The notes below the pieces were generated by a model. That model ran no database searches. It was not told the origin of the DNA and saw only the letters and a list, made by a program, of their open reading frames with translations. This document shows, piece after piece, positions 25,679 to 34,791 of a stretch of 64,000 bases of DNA. The position numbers and the translations under genes are program-made. This DNA is from Candidatus Coatesiibacteriota bacterium. GTDB taxonomy: Bacteria > RBG-13-66-14 > B26-G2 > JAUVZD01. Each line of letters starts with the position of its first letter. The stretch's first letter is position 1. The DNA is taken from contig JAUVZD010000004.1 in NCBI GenBank assembly GCA_030602715.1, positions 62,001 to 126,000 on the forward strand, read 5' to 3'.

Positions 25679-27178
25679 CTACTTCGGTCTTAGCTGAGGA
25701 AAAAGGATGGTCTCCCGAATCTGCGGGTTGTCGGTGAGCACCATCACCAATCTATCCACCCCGATTCCCATACCACCGGTGGGGGGCATGCCATATTCCA
25801 GGGCGACGATGAAGTCCTCGTCCATCGCCTGGGCTTCCTCATCCCCCTTTGCCCGCAGGGACTCCTGAGCGGTAAAGTTTGCCCTCTGCAAAACGGGGTC
25901 GTTCAGCTCGGTGAAGGCGTTGCCCAGCTCCACGCCCATGATGAAGGGCTCAAAGCGTTCCACCAAACGGGGGTCGTCGGCTCTGGGCTTAGCCAGCGGG
26001 GAGAGTCTCTGGGGAAAATCAACCAGGAAAGTGGGCTGTTTGATATTCGGCTCCAAAAGCCCCTCCACCAGCTCATTGAAATATTCCTCCCACTCCCATC
26101 CGCCCTCCACCTCCAGCTTGTGTCTCTTACAAGCGGAAAACAGGTCCTTGGCGCTCGCCTCCATCACATCCAAACCCAGCTTCCCGGAGAGTGCCTCGGG
26201 TATGGAGAGCCGCTCAAATGGTGGCTGGATGGTGAACCTCTCACCATCAAACTCAAAATCCTTGGTGGCGAAGACGGTATCCGCGATGTGAACTAAAAGT
26301 TGCTCAAATATCTCCATCATCCCGTTGTAGTCGCTGTATGCCTCGTATAGCTCCAGCTGGGTGAACTCCGGATAGTGCAGGCGGTCTATCCCCTCGTTGC
26401 GGAAGTCCTTGGAGAGCTCATAAACCTTGTTGAAGCCCCCGATTATCAGCCTTTTGAGGTAGAGCTCATCGGCGATACGCAGATAGAGGTTCATATCCAG
26501 GGCGTGGTGATAGGTGGTGAAGGGACGGGCGCTGGCTCCGCCGTATATCGGCTGCAGCACCGGCGTCTCCACCTCCAGGTAGCCCCGCAGGTCAAGGAAG
26601 CTACGCATCTCCTCAATTATGCGAGTCCGGGTGCGGAAGAGCCGACGCACATCCGGGTTGACCATCAGGTCCAGATAGCGCTGGCGGTAGCGTGCCTCCT
26701 TGTCGCTGAAGGCGTCGTGCAGGGTCTTCTTCCCGCTCTCATCGGTCGTCTCTTTCACAACCGGCGGGGGGCGCAGGGCTTTGGTCAGAAAGATAAGGGT
26801 CTTCGCCAGAATGGTCTCTTCACCGGTCTTGGTGACCATAGGGGTTCCGCTCACCCCGATGATGTCGCCGATGTCCAGAAGCCCGTGAAGCTCCCACTCC
26901 CGGTCGGAGAGGTTATCCTGGCGCAGATAGACCTGGATACGCCCCTCACCGCCGACCAGATCCAGGAAGCAGGTCTTGCCGTGACTGCGGACGGTGGAGA
27001 CTCGCCCGGCGACGGAGACCTCCCGCTCAGCCTTCACCAGCTCGGCGAACTTCTCCCTCAGCTCCTTCAGGCTGTGGGTGCACTGACAGGTGGTGGGATA
27101 GGGCTCAACGCCCAACCGGCGGATTCTCTCCAGCTTCTCCTTGCGGACGGTGATCTGTTCCTGTTCCTCGTCTGCCAA
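25679..27178 (-). CDS. lysS: lysyl-tRNA synthetase, class II
   Basis: 499 residues. The OB-fold anticodon domain (residues 50-150) is followed by the class II core with motif 2 FRNEGID near 262 and motif 3 GMGIGVDRLVM near 480. The family signature MNLYLRIADELYLKRL is intact. It charges tRNA-Lys, a gene for which lies at 34065-34137. It is first of the minus-strand run with lolC/E, 68 bases before it. Confidence 0.95.
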   Translation of the reverse strand: MADEEQEQITVRKEKLERIRRLGVEPYPTTCQCTHSLKELREKFAELVKAEREVSVAGRVSTVRSHGKTCFLDLVGGEGRIQVYLRQDNLSDREWELHGLLDIGDIIGVSGTPMVTKTGEETILAKTLIFLTKALRPPPVVKETTDESGKKTLHDAFSDKEARYRQRYLDLMVNPDVRRLFRTRTRIIEEMRSFLDLRGYLEVETPVLQPIYGGASARPFTTYHHALDMNLYLRIADELYLKRLIIGGFNKVYELSKDFRNEGIDRLHYPEFTQLELYEAYSDYNGMMEIFEQLLVHIADTVFATKDFEFDGERFTIQPPFERLSIPEALSGKLGLDVMEASAKDLFSACKRHKLEVEGGWEWEEYFNELVEGLLEPNIKQPTFLVDFPQRLSPLAKPRADDPRLVERFEPFIMGVELGNAFTELNDPVLQRANFTAQESLRAKGDEEAQAMDEDFIVALEYGMPPTGGMGIGVDRLVMVLTDNPQIRETILFPQLRPK

Positions 27179-27307
27179 AGCTCAAACTCCCCATAGAATT
27201 CAAATGATAGGACGAATATAACAGCCCCTACAATGATAAGACAGGTAGGGGCTTGAGGCAAGGGGAAAAGGTAAATGCAAAAAACACAAATTTTCTAAAT
27301 TTTTCTC

Positions 27308-27336
27308 TTGACAACAAATTCTAGATGTTGTATAAT
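27308..27336 (+). promoter_or_regulatory. consensus sigma-70 promoter for the XRE/ImmA-IrrE module
   Basis: TTGACA at 27308-27313, a 17-base spacer, and TATAAT at 27331-27336 match the consensus exactly. It drives the genes at 27383 and 27772. Confidence 0.85.
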
Positions 27337-27366
27337 TATTACAACATTCAGTTTGAAATGAATGTT
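27327..27366 (+). promoter_or_regulatory. candidate autoregulatory operators over the promoter
   Basis: GTTGTA (27327-27332) and TACAAC (27340-27345) form an inverted repeat that covers the -10 box. AACATTC (27343-27349) and GAATGTT (27360-27366) form a second one over the transcription start region. Their position predicts repression by the XRE protein encoded next to them. Confidence 0.55.
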
Positions 27367-27382
27367 AAAAAAAGGAGAAAAG

Positions 27383-27769
27383 ATGAACCCCGATCAGTTG
27401 CGGTCAAAGAATTTCGGAGAATTTTTTAGAGAAAGGAGATTGCTCGCTGGTTATTCACTGCGTTCATTTTGCAAGGAATTTGGTTACGACCCTGGAAACA
27501 CAAGCAAAATGGAACGAGGTTTGTTGGCACCACCTTCTTCTAAGGAAAAACTAGAAGAATACGCAAGAAACCTAGAAATTTCTCCTGATTCTGATGAATG
27601 GTCATTGTTTATGGACCTGGCAAGTATTGCCCAGGGGAAAATTCCAAGTGAGCTGATTAAAGATGAAAACGCAGTGAAGATGTTACCGGTAATTTTCAGG
27701 ACCCTTAGAGGGGAAAAGCTAGGTAGAGAGAAACTAAAGGAGCTCGAAAAAATCATAATAGGTGATTAA
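27383..27769 (+). CDS. XRE-family helix-turn-helix regulator
   Basis: 128 residues. The N-terminal 65 residues hold a Cro/CI helix-turn-helix (FRERRLLAGYSLRSFCKEFGYDPGNTSKMERG). The C-terminal half is helical and Lys/Glu-rich. The ATG at 27383 follows AGGAGA by 5 bases; an earlier in-frame ATG lies in the operator. Three bases separate it from the ImmA/IrrE gene. Pairs of this type act as regulator plus protease that destroys it, in mobile elements and stress circuits, or as antitoxin with toxin. The module is AT-rich compared with its surroundings. Confidence 0.8.
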   Translation: MNPDQLRSKNFGEFFRERRLLAGYSLRSFCKEFGYDPGNTSKMERGLLAPPSSKEKLEEYARNLEISPDSDEWSLFMDLASIAQGKIPSELIKDENAVKMLPVIFRTLRGEKLGREKLKELEKIIIGD

Positions 27770-27771
27770 AG

Positions 27772-28428
27772 ATGGCCATAGATTGGGAAAGTCTAGTTCC
27801 ATACATGGAAAACGACGAGATCGAAAAAAGAGCTGAGCATTTTTTAAATCAGTATTGGGACCAGAAAACACCTAAAATCCCAATTGATTTAATCGTTGAA
27901 AGAGACCTTGGAATAGACATAGAAAGTAAAATTGACTTGCAAAGACTAAGTATTGATTCTTGCTTGTCAAAGGACATGAAAACAATTTATATATCCAAAA
28001 GATCTTGGGATGTTGAAGTGAGATATAGATTCTCAGTTGCTCATGAATGCTCACATTTTCTCCTCCACAAAAATGTTATTGAGATCGCAGATTTCCAAAA
28101 TTTCGAAGAATGGTGTACTTTTTACGAATCAATCCCTGAAAAGACTAAAAAAAGGCTTGATTTACAGGCTGATTCAATGGCTGGGAAAATTTTGATCCCC
28201 AAAAAACTCGCATCAAAAGCTATTGATAATGCTTTAGAAGAAATGAAATTCCAATTTGAAGAAGCTAAGATTCATATACTTGAGCTGTCAGCCGAAACAG
28301 AGAAAATGTTTGCTCAAATAGTTGGAACCAAAATCGCACCACTATTCGACGTTTCCTGGGAAGCTGCTAAATGGAGAATTTATTGGTCACAAGAACTTAT
28401 GGACAAGATAAAGGATTTCTTGTTCTAA
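27772..28428 (+). CDS. ImmA/IrrE-family zinc metallopeptidase
   Basis: 218 residues. FSVAHECSHFLLHK near residue 87 is the HExxH zinc site of the M78 family; QADSMAGKILIPK near 140 is the usual family block downstream. Known members cleave the XRE-type repressor encoded beside them. The base composition is AT-rich, unlike lysS and the aminotransferase on either side, so the pair was probably acquired together. Confidence 0.85.
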   Translation: MAIDWESLVPYMENDEIEKRAEHFLNQYWDQKTPKIPIDLIVERDLGIDIESKIDLQRLSIDSCLSKDMKTIYISKRSWDVEVRYRFSVAHECSHFLLHKNVIEIADFQNFEEWCTFYESIPEKTKKRLDLQADSMAGKILIPKKLASKAIDNALEEMKFQFEEAKIHILELSAETEKMFAQIVGTKIAPLFDVSWEAAKWRIYWSQELMDKIKDFLF

Positions 28429-28484
28429 CTCTAACCTAATTCCAGGAACTAGTTTTCCCCAATCTCCTATTTTAACCGATGTAG

Positions 28485-28507
28485 CGGAGAGTTAAACTCT
28501 CCGCCAC
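28485..28507. terminator. hairpin between convergent genes
   Basis: An inverted repeat of the type GCGGAGAG-TTAAA-CTCnCCGC lies between the ImmA/IrrE gene and the convergent aminotransferase gene. There is no long T tract, so its strength as a terminator is uncertain. Confidence 0.4.
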
Positions 28508-28534
28508 AGAATATCATCATTATACAATAAATAA

Positions 28535-29932
28535 CTATTTCATCCCCACCAGCGTCTCCCTGATTATCCCCAGCCCCTTGTCTATGTCCTCCCTGGTCAC
28601 ATCCAGATGGGGGCGGAAGCGGATGGTCCGCTCACCGCATTTGGGGACGAGCAGTTTATTCTTGATAAGCTCGCCGAACAGTCTGTCCCGCTCGGCGTTG
28701 GTGGGCATGTCAAAGGCGCACATCAGCCCCCTTCCTCTGGCGCCTGAGACCTCATCAAACTCCATCTCCAGCTCCTCAAGGCTACCCAGCAGGTATTCGC
28801 CCATACTAGCCGAATTCTCCACCAGCTTCTCCTCCTCCACTATGCGCAGATAGTAGGTGGCTCGCACCATATCCGCCAGATTGCCCCCCCAGGTGGAGTT
28901 GAGGCGGTGCACGCCGGGCGCCATCCCCATACTCTCATCAACCTCAGTGGTGAAGACATTGAATTTGACCTCCTCCACCCTATCTCCCACCAGGATACCG
29001 CAGACCTGAAATTTCTTGCCGAAGGCTAGGATATCCGGGCGGGCTTCCCCGCCGAAGTTCTCCCAGCACCAGAACTTGCCGGTCAGTCCCATCCCGGTCT
29101 GCACCTCATCGTAGATGAGCATGAACTCAAACTCATCCGCCAGCCGGCGAAGGGAGACGAAAAACTCGTCCCGGAAGTGATTGTCCCCCCCCTCAGCCTG
29201 TATGGGCTCTATTATCATGGCGGCGACATGATGGGGCCACTTGGCGATGTATTCCTTGATCTCCTCAACCACCCTCCGCTCCAGTTCCTTCGTCTCGGCG
29301 AGGGATTGGGGTGTGAGGGGAAAGGTGAGCTTGGGGTTGTCAAACAGGGGCCAATCAAACTTGGGATACATAGCCCACTTGCGGAAGTCGTAGGTCTGGG
29401 TGACGGAGAGGGTGTAACCGGTGCGACCGTGGAAGGATTCCTTGAAGCCCAGCACCTTGAGCTGGTTCGCCTCTTTGCGGTCCAGCTCCTTCCAGCTCCC
29501 CTTCCAGATACCCTGTTCTATGTTCTTCTTCGCCTTCCAGTCAAAGGCGGTCTTGAAGGCATTCTCCACAGCCAAGCCCCCACCGGAGATGCAGAAGAGA
29601 CGGGTCAGGTCATCCTTCATGGCTATCTCCTCCATAGCCCTGACGAACTCGCCCATCTCCACGGTGTAGAAGTCGGAGTTGGTGACTTTATGGACCGATG
29701 CCCGGGAGACAGCCTCCAAAAACTCTGGTGAATGGAGCTTGGGGTGGTCATAACGTAGCGGGGTGGTGGCGAAGAAGGTGAAGAAATCCAGATATTCGTC
29801 TCCGCTCACCTCATCAACCAGGTAGGAGCCGTGGCTTCTGCTCAGGTCAACTACTAGGCTATCAAAGCCGTCAACCAGCATATGTCGGCGGAGTTTATTA
29901 ATAATTTCACCGGCGGCTAACTTCTCGGTCAT
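28535..29932 (-). CDS. lat: L-lysine 6-aminotransferase
   Basis: 465 residues of the class III PLP-dependent aminotransferases. FCISGGGLAVENAFKTAFDWK is the Lat-specific PLP-binding block. MLIYDEVQTGMGLTGKFW holds the PLP Asp, and FGKKFQ the Schiff-base Lys. Lat transfers the epsilon-amino group of lysine to 2-oxoglutarate, giving allysine (piperideine-6-carboxylate), a step of lysine breakdown or alpha-aminoadipate synthesis. ATG at 29932 follows GGGGAAGC; an upstream ATG adds five residues. No pathway partners are adjacent. Confidence 0.88.
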   Translation of the reverse strand: MTEKLAAGEIINKLRRHMLVDGFDSLVVDLSRSHGSYLVDEVSGDEYLDFFTFFATTPLRYDHPKLHSPEFLEAVSRASVHKVTNSDFYTVEMGEFVRAMEEIAMKDDLTRLFCISGGGLAVENAFKTAFDWKAKKNIEQGIWKGSWKELDRKEANQLKVLGFKESFHGRTGYTLSVTQTYDFRKWAMYPKFDWPLFDNPKLTFPLTPQSLAETKELERRVVEEIKEYIAKWPHHVAAMIIEPIQAEGGDNHFRDEFFVSLRRLADEFEFMLIYDEVQTGMGLTGKFWCWENFGGEARPDILAFGKKFQVCGILVGDRVEEVKFNVFTTEVDESMGMAPGVHRLNSTWGGNLADMVRATYYLRIVEEEKLVENSASMGEYLLGSLEELEMEFDEVSGARGRGLMCAFDMPTNAERDRLFGELIKNKLLVPKCGERTIRFRPHLDVTREDIDKGLGIIRETLVGMK

Positions 29933-30092
29933 CGCTTCCCCTTTCATGCAATTAATGTAATCCCCATTCTGTCCAAAATTTCACAAACTCTCCCGGGCAA
30001 AAAAAATGCAAGCGAGGTGCCCTATAAGTCACAAAATAACATCTCCCGACTACGCTGTCAATCAAAATGCTTCCCCTCACCTCTCCAAGCGA

Positions 30093-30125
30093 AAACCCCG
30101 CACCGTCAAATCCGATGCGGGGTTT
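30093..30125 (-). terminator. intrinsic terminator
   Basis: AAACCCCGCA and TGCGGGGTTT form a 10-bp stem with a 13-base loop, just downstream of the repeat protein gene on the minus strand, followed by TTTTCGCTT on that strand. Confidence 0.7.
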
Positions 30126-30142
30126 GAATGAAACTCCTTCAA

Positions 30143-30961
30143 TCATTTGGAGGCGTAGCGGCGGGACTTTATGCGCATAACATCGCTATAATCCAGCCCG
30201 GCTTCTTCAATAGCCTTACCCCAACCACCGAATCGGCGATAAGCGGCGGAGAATAACCCGGAGTGGTGGCGCTGCATATAGCCCGAGGATAGGTCGCACT
30301 TCTCGGCGTGCAGGCGCTTTATCTCTTCTATGATCTTCTTCTCATCCCAGCGCTTATCCGAGCGACAACTCTCAATAATCTTGGGGTCTATACCTGCGGC
30401 TTTGAGGGCATTTGCCCAATTGCCGAAACGGCGATAGGCTGCGGAGTAGAGAAGGATGTTATTCTTGGTGATATGTCCGTATCCGAGACGCTCTTGGGGA
30501 ATCTCCAGGACCATACGGACTATCTTCTCCTCGGTCCAGGGGGTGTAATTGGTATTTGCCAGCTCGTTGATCTCATCGTAATTGTATCCGGCGAACTCCA
30601 CTGCGCTCCGCCAGGTGCCGAATTCACGACGAGCTGCAGAATGTAGCGCTTGGTGGGTCTTGTATACGAACCACAGCTTATTCTTCGGAATCTTCTTAAT
30701 TTCGCCAATTATCCTCCGTTGGTTCCACTTGGTTATCTTGGCAATAGCCTCTTGACGACTCCGCCTGCGAATGCTATTGTAGTCAATGCCGGCGGCGTTG
30801 ACCGCATCAGACCAATGCCCGAAGTAGCGCAAGGCGGCGCTATAGAGCGCAGTGTAGTTTTTTGAGACATGCTTGACGGTTAGCGGTTGCTTCTTCCTTT
30901 CAATCTCCTTAATGTGAGAGACTACTTTATCCTTGCTCCATTTGATGTAGGTTCTAGCCAT
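30143..30961 (-). CDS. four-repeat DNA-binding-like protein of the homing-endonuclease-associated repeat type
   Basis: 272 residues made of four units of about 62 residues. Each has W..(E/D)K(I/V)...I near its start and ends in LYSAAYRRFG.W..A(L/V)..AGID or a close variant. This is the pattern of the repeat found next to HNH homing endonucleases (HNH_repeat). No HNH nuclease motif is present, so it may bind DNA without cutting. It is basic. ATG at 30961 follows GGAGG by 4 bases; a promoter lies at 31113-31141. Confidence 0.7.
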   Translation of the reverse strand: MARTYIKWSKDKVVSHIKEIERKKQPLTVKHVSKNYTALYSAALRYFGHWSDAVNAAGIDYNSIRRRSRQEAIAKITKWNQRRIIGEIKKIPKNKLWFVYKTHQALHSAARREFGTWRSAVEFAGYNYDEINELANTNYTPWTEEKIVRMVLEIPQERLGYGHITKNNILLYSAAYRRFGNWANALKAAGIDPKIIESCRSDKRWDEKKIIEEIKRLHAEKCDLSSGYMQRHHSGLFSAAYRRFGGWGKAIEEAGLDYSDVMRIKSRRYASK

Positions 30962-31112
30962 CAATCCTCCCTTTCAGTTTTCTTTTTTGAACTATTAGTG
31001 CGAAATTAAGATTAGAACAATTGACCGTTAAATCACATTAAACTATAAGTTCGTTTACAACCTATTAATACATACCACTAAAATGTGGTAGCGTGCTGAG
31101 ATTTAATATATC

Positions 31113-31141
31113 ACTATATCATAACAACCCCCGATTGTCAA
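31113..31141 (-). promoter_or_regulatory. sigma-70 promoter for the repeat-protein gene
   Basis: On the minus strand TTGACA (31141-31136), a 17-base spacer and TATAGT (31118-31113). The 5' leader of about 145 bases contains the hairpin TACCAC (31073-31078) / GTGGTA (31085-31090). The rest of 30962-31253 is AT-rich and shows no further gene. Confidence 0.7.
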
Positions 31142-31253
31142 GAGTTATTTATAGCTTTTTTACCCTTTTTGTCCAATCTTTCTCTTGATTTCAATATCCT
31201 TCATTCTCATTTAGCAGATAAAACGGTCCTCTTCTCCAAAAAATTCCGAATAT

Positions 31254-32816
31254 ATGGCTTCTTTAAACATACAAGCCCCAATTAACAGCAGCGATAAACC
31301 ACCTTCCCTGGGATATGTGGTCTTCAGTGCCTTTCTGCTCACCTTCGCCTTCCCCTTCTTCAATCTCTTCCCCCTGGCTTGGATCGGCTTACTACCCCTG
31401 CTTTACGCCCTCCAGAACCGAACCCCCACTCAAGCCTTCGGTGCCGGCTTCCTCTTCGGACTCCACTTCTGCGCCCTACTGCTATACTCAATCATCTCCA
31501 TCACCTTCTACGGCTACTTCCTGCTCATCACCTACCTGGCCCTCTTCTATGCCCTTTTCGCCCTGTTCGCCGTTCTCGCCCGTCAATATACCCCCATACC
31601 CGGCTTCCTTGCCATTCCCATCTTGTGGACATTTATGGAGGAAGCTATGTCCTGGGGCTTCTTCGGCTTCACCCTTCCCCACCTGGTCTATTCTCAAACC
31701 AACTTCCTTCCCCTCATACAGCTGGCCTCCATAACCGGACCCGGGGGGGTGACCTTCATACTCGTCCTAATCAATGTTCTGGTCTATGAGAGCCTGGTCT
31801 CTTTAAAGTGGAAGCGCCAGCTGACTTTTCTATTCACAACGGTAGTAATTATACTGGGAGTATTCTTCGCCGGTCGGGCGGCAATTCAACCACTGGATGA
31901 GGACCAGGATAGGCAGGAGGGGATAAAGGTGGGAATCGTCCAGGGAAATATTGACCAGGACATCAAGTGGGATGCCACATATCGGGAGCAAGTCTATAAG
32001 AAATACATATCCCTCTCCAGGATGGCTAACCACCTAAGACCGGACCTGCTCATCTGGCCCGAAACCTCCGTCCCCTTCCATCTGGGGGACAACCCCAAGG
32101 ATCTGGAGCGGATAGAGGAGTTCTGCCGAACGCTTGACACCTATTTCTTCGCCGGCATCCCCTCCCGAAAATTTGAGGAGGGCAAAGCCCTTACCCAAAA
32201 CTCAGCCATACTGTTCTCGCCCACAGGCGAGCAGTTGGCAAAGTATGACAAGATGCATCTGGTTCCCTTCAGCGAACATATCCCCTTTGGGGAGGAGATA
32301 CCCCTGCTGGCGAGGATAATGGAGGAGGCGGGTCATTTTGTCGCCGGCGAGGAGATGGTCATCTTCCCCTTCCCCAAGGCAGAGTTCGGCACCCTCATCT
32401 GCTTTGAATCCATCTTCCCCTCCATGTCCCGGGAGCTGATAACCGCAGGAGCCGACTTCCTGGTGATCATCACCAACGACGCCTGGTTCGGCACCACCAC
32501 CACCACCTCTCAGCACGCCGCGGTTGCCGTCCTGCGGGCGGTGGAGAACCGCACCTGGGTGGCTCGGGCGGCAAACACCGGCATCAGCATGGTCATAGAC
32601 CCCTACGGTCGGGTGGTGGAGAAACGGGGGATGAAGGTCTCCGCCACCATAAACGCCACCATCTATCCCCTGGAGGAGAAGAGTTTTTACACCAGATGCT
32701 ACTGGCTCTTTCCCGGCGCCATAATCTCCCTGGCTGTAGCGTTGATAATCTGGACCATAGTCACTGCCTTCAGGGAGCGCCGCTTAAAATCCGCAATTAG
32801 TGCAAAGAAGGGATAA
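31254..32816 (+). CDS. lnt: apolipoprotein N-acyltransferase
   Basis: 520 residues. Six or so helices up to residue 205 carry the Lnt N-terminal bundle. The nitrilase-like domain follows: Glu in LLIWPETSVPF near 265, Lys in YDKMHLVPFSEHIPFG near 335, and Cys in GTLICFESIFP near 385, the catalytic triad. A final helix is at about 490-510. Lnt adds the third acyl chain to lipoproteins in diderms, matching the LolCD genes at 23585-25610. prfB starts 5 bases after its stop. Confidence 0.93.
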   Translation: MASLNIQAPINSSDKPPSLGYVVFSAFLLTFAFPFFNLFPLAWIGLLPLLYALQNRTPTQAFGAGFLFGLHFCALLLYSIISITFYGYFLLITYLALFYALFALFAVLARQYTPIPGFLAIPILWTFMEEAMSWGFFGFTLPHLVYSQTNFLPLIQLASITGPGGVTFILVLINVLVYESLVSLKWKRQLTFLFTTVVIILGVFFAGRAAIQPLDEDQDRQEGIKVGIVQGNIDQDIKWDATYREQVYKKYISLSRMANHLRPDLLIWPETSVPFHLGDNPKDLERIEEFCRTLDTYFFAGIPSRKFEEGKALTQNSAILFSPTGEQLAKYDKMHLVPFSEHIPFGEEIPLLARIMEEAGHFVAGEEMVIFPFPKAEFGTLICFESIFPSMSRELITAGADFLVIITNDAWFGTTTTTSQHAAVAVLRAVENRTWVARAANTGISMVIDPYGRVVEKRGMKVSATINATIYPLEEKSFYTRCYWLFPGAIISLAVALIIWTIVTAFRERRLKSAISAKKG

Positions 32817-32821
32817 CCATT

Positions 32822-33944
32822 ATGACCGACATCACCAACCTGCAGGATATGTTCGCCAGAGCCGGCTCAACGCTCGCCGAGCTAAGGGGGTTACTTTGAC
32901 CCCCGGAGACTGCAACGACAGGCTGAAGAGCTACAGGCAAAGCTGGCACTACCCGACATCTGGGAAAACCCCGACCAAGCCCGGCGCATAAACCAGGAGC
33001 TTTCTCTGATTCAGGGCGACCTGGATACACTTGAGGAGCTTTCCAGGGAGCTTGGCGAGATTTCAGCCATCATTGAACTGATAGAGAGCACCCCGGATGA
33101 GGAACTGGCGCTTGAAGCCCAAACCAAGCTGGAGGGGCTCGCCCGGCGCCTCAACCAGATGCGCACCAGACAACTGCTTGACGGGCAATACGACAAAAAT
33201 CCAGCCCTGATGACCATCACCCCGGGAGCCGGGGGAACGGAGAGCCAGGACTGGGCGGGGATTCTTCTGCGTATGTATGAACGCTGGGCGGAGGAGAATA
33301 AATATAAGGTAACCGTGGTTGATTATCTGCCGGCGGATGAAGCCGGGCTAAGACATGCGGTCTTGCTCATTGAGGGGTCTTACGCTTACGGTTATCTGGC
33401 AAGCGAGAACGGGGTGCATCGTCTGGTGCGCCTCTCGCCCTTTGACGCCAGCCACCGACGGCACACCTCCTTCGCTGCGGTCTCGGTCATCCCCCAGATA
33501 GACGAGACCATTGAGGTGGAGATAGACCCCGACCACCTGCGCATAGACACCTACCGCTCCTCAAGTGCCGGTGGTCAGCATGTGAATGTCACAGATTCCG
33601 CGGTGCGCATCACCCACACACCCACGGGCATCGTTGCCTCCTGCCAGAACGAGCGCTCCCAGCACAAGAACAAAGCCATGGCCATGCAGGTGCTCCGCTC
33701 CCGCCTCTTCCAGTATTATCAGCAGAAGAAGGAGGAGGAGATGGCACAGATAAAAGGGGAGCGGAAGGCGGTGGATTTCGGCAGTCAGATTCGTAGCTAC
33801 ATCCTCCATCCCTACAAGCTGGTCAAGGACCACCGCACCGATGTGGAGACCGCAAGCGCCGAGCGGGTGCTGGACGGGGAAATCAGCCGGTTTATTGACG
33901 CTTATCTAACCTGGAGTAAGGGGGAGGATAATGACGAGAAATGA
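32822..33944 (+). CDS. prfB: peptide chain release factor 2, with programmed +1 frameshift
   Basis: The first frame (32822-32899) codes 25 residues and ends at an in-frame TGA. The rest is in the +1 frame from 32898 to the stop at 33944. The joined product is 373 residues, the normal RF2 length. SPF (LVRLSPFDAS) is the stop-codon-reading tripeptide of RF2, and SSAGGQHVN is the GGQ catalytic loop. RF2 releases peptides at UGA and UAA and autoregulates through this UGA. Without the shift only a 25-residue peptide would be made. Confidence 0.95.
32884..32900 (+). promoter_or_regulatory. programmed +1 frameshift site in prfB
   Basis: A Shine-Dalgarno-like AAGGGGG is followed three bases later by the slip site CTTTGAC. 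Ribosomes stalled at TGA slip from CTT to TTT and continue with GAC. Spacing equals that of the E. coli prfB site. Confidence 0.95.
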
Positions 33945-34015
33945 GGAGTGTAGCTGAGGCGAAGCTCTAAGTAAGGGAAACCAAGCTAATGATTAACCAG
34001 CTGGACAACAAAACC

Positions 34016-34044
34016 TTGACAATATCCAAGAAATTTGCTAACAT
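34016..34044 (+). promoter_or_regulatory. promoter for tRNA-Lys
   Basis: TTGACA at 34016-34021, a 17-base spacer and TAACAT at 34039-34044, 20 bases before the mature tRNA. Confidence 0.75.
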
Positions 34045-34064
34045 ATCAAACCATCTCGGACGAC

Positions 34065-34137
34065 GAGCCGCTAGCTCAGTCGGTAGAGCATCTGCCTTTT
34101 AAGCAGAGGGTCTCGGGTTCGATTCCCGGGCGGCTCA
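34065..34137 (+). tRNA. tRNA-Lys (anticodon TTT)
   Basis: A 73-base cloverleaf without encoded CCA. Acceptor GAGCCGC pairs with GCGGCTC. The D-arm reads TAGCTCAGTCGGTAGAGCA. The anticodon stem-loop is TCTGC-CTTTTAA-GCAGA, and the T-loop TTCGATT is intact. The discriminator base is A. Confidence 0.97.
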
Positions 34138-34149
34138 GAAAAGATGAAG

Positions 34150-34173
34150 GCGACCTCCAAAGGGTCGCTTTTT
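34150..34173 (+). terminator. intrinsic terminator after tRNA-Lys
   Basis: GCGACC and GGTCGC form a stem with a short loop, followed by TTTTT (34169-34173). Confidence 0.85.
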
Positions 34174-34206
34174 CATTCTTGATAATAAATTTCATATTTC
34201 CCCACC

Positions 34207-34785
34207 TCACTCCTCCACCCCCACCACCGTATCAGCCCAGATTACCATCGGGGTCACGCTATCCAGGTATTCATCCGGTGGGATGATGTGTATCAGCTTC
34301 TGCACCCTCCTCTCCTCCTCGCTGGGCAGGAACTCCAGCAGCACCTCCCGGGGCGAAAGGTCCCAATGCTCCTGCACATAATCAAAGAGCTGCTGGGCGC
34401 TCATTACTTTACCCCTCACCCTAGCCGAATACCCGCTGACGAAGGAGCACCTGGCTTGGGGAGGAAAGATGACATCTATGTGCTCCGGAGCGAACAGTTG
34501 CAGCAAGCCCAGGTCGGTCCCCGAAAGCCGAGCCTCTATTATCACATAGCCCTCCAGCACCACCCTCTTGCCCAGGAACTCCTCCCCTCCATCCAATATC
34601 TCCCCCGCCGACTGTATATTTTCATCAAACAGGAGAGGGAGTGCTAAGAGCCCCGCTATCGCCAGGGGAATACAGAGAAGCATAATCAAAAACCAGCGTC
34701 GGCGATGGAAGGGGATTTCCGGCAGGTCCTCGCCGTGCGGATAGTCAGTAGATTTTCTGCCACCCTCTCTTTCCCTTTTTACCAT
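34207..34785 (-). CDS. membrane-anchored protein of unknown function
   Basis: 192 residues from ATG 34785. A basic, polar N-terminus of about 28 residues is followed by a helix (about residues 30-52). The rest is a soluble domain starting DENIQSAGEILDGGEEFLGKRVVLEGYVII, which looks like an OB-fold-type beta barrel. The region upstream has no ribosome site, but a promoter whose predicted start falls on this ATG suggests a leaderless transcript. A longer in-frame version from 34941 lacks the expected signals. Confidence 0.6.
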   Translation of the reverse strand: MVKREREGGRKSTDYPHGEDLPEIPFHRRRWFLIMLLCIPLAIAGLLALPLLFDENIQSAGEILDGGEEFLGKRVVLEGYVIIEARLSGTDLGLLQLFAPEHIDVIFPPQARCSFVSGYSARVRGKVMSAQQLFDYVQEHWDLSPREVLLEFLPSEEERRVQKLIHIIPPDEYLDSVTPMVIWADTVVGVEE

Positions 34786-34791
34786 ATCTTG

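Noticed and set aside
28485-28507. Hairpin near the ImmA/IrrE gene as a tRNA-like attachment site
   Set aside because: It resembles the tRNA-Ser 3' end only over a few bases and has no partner repeat.
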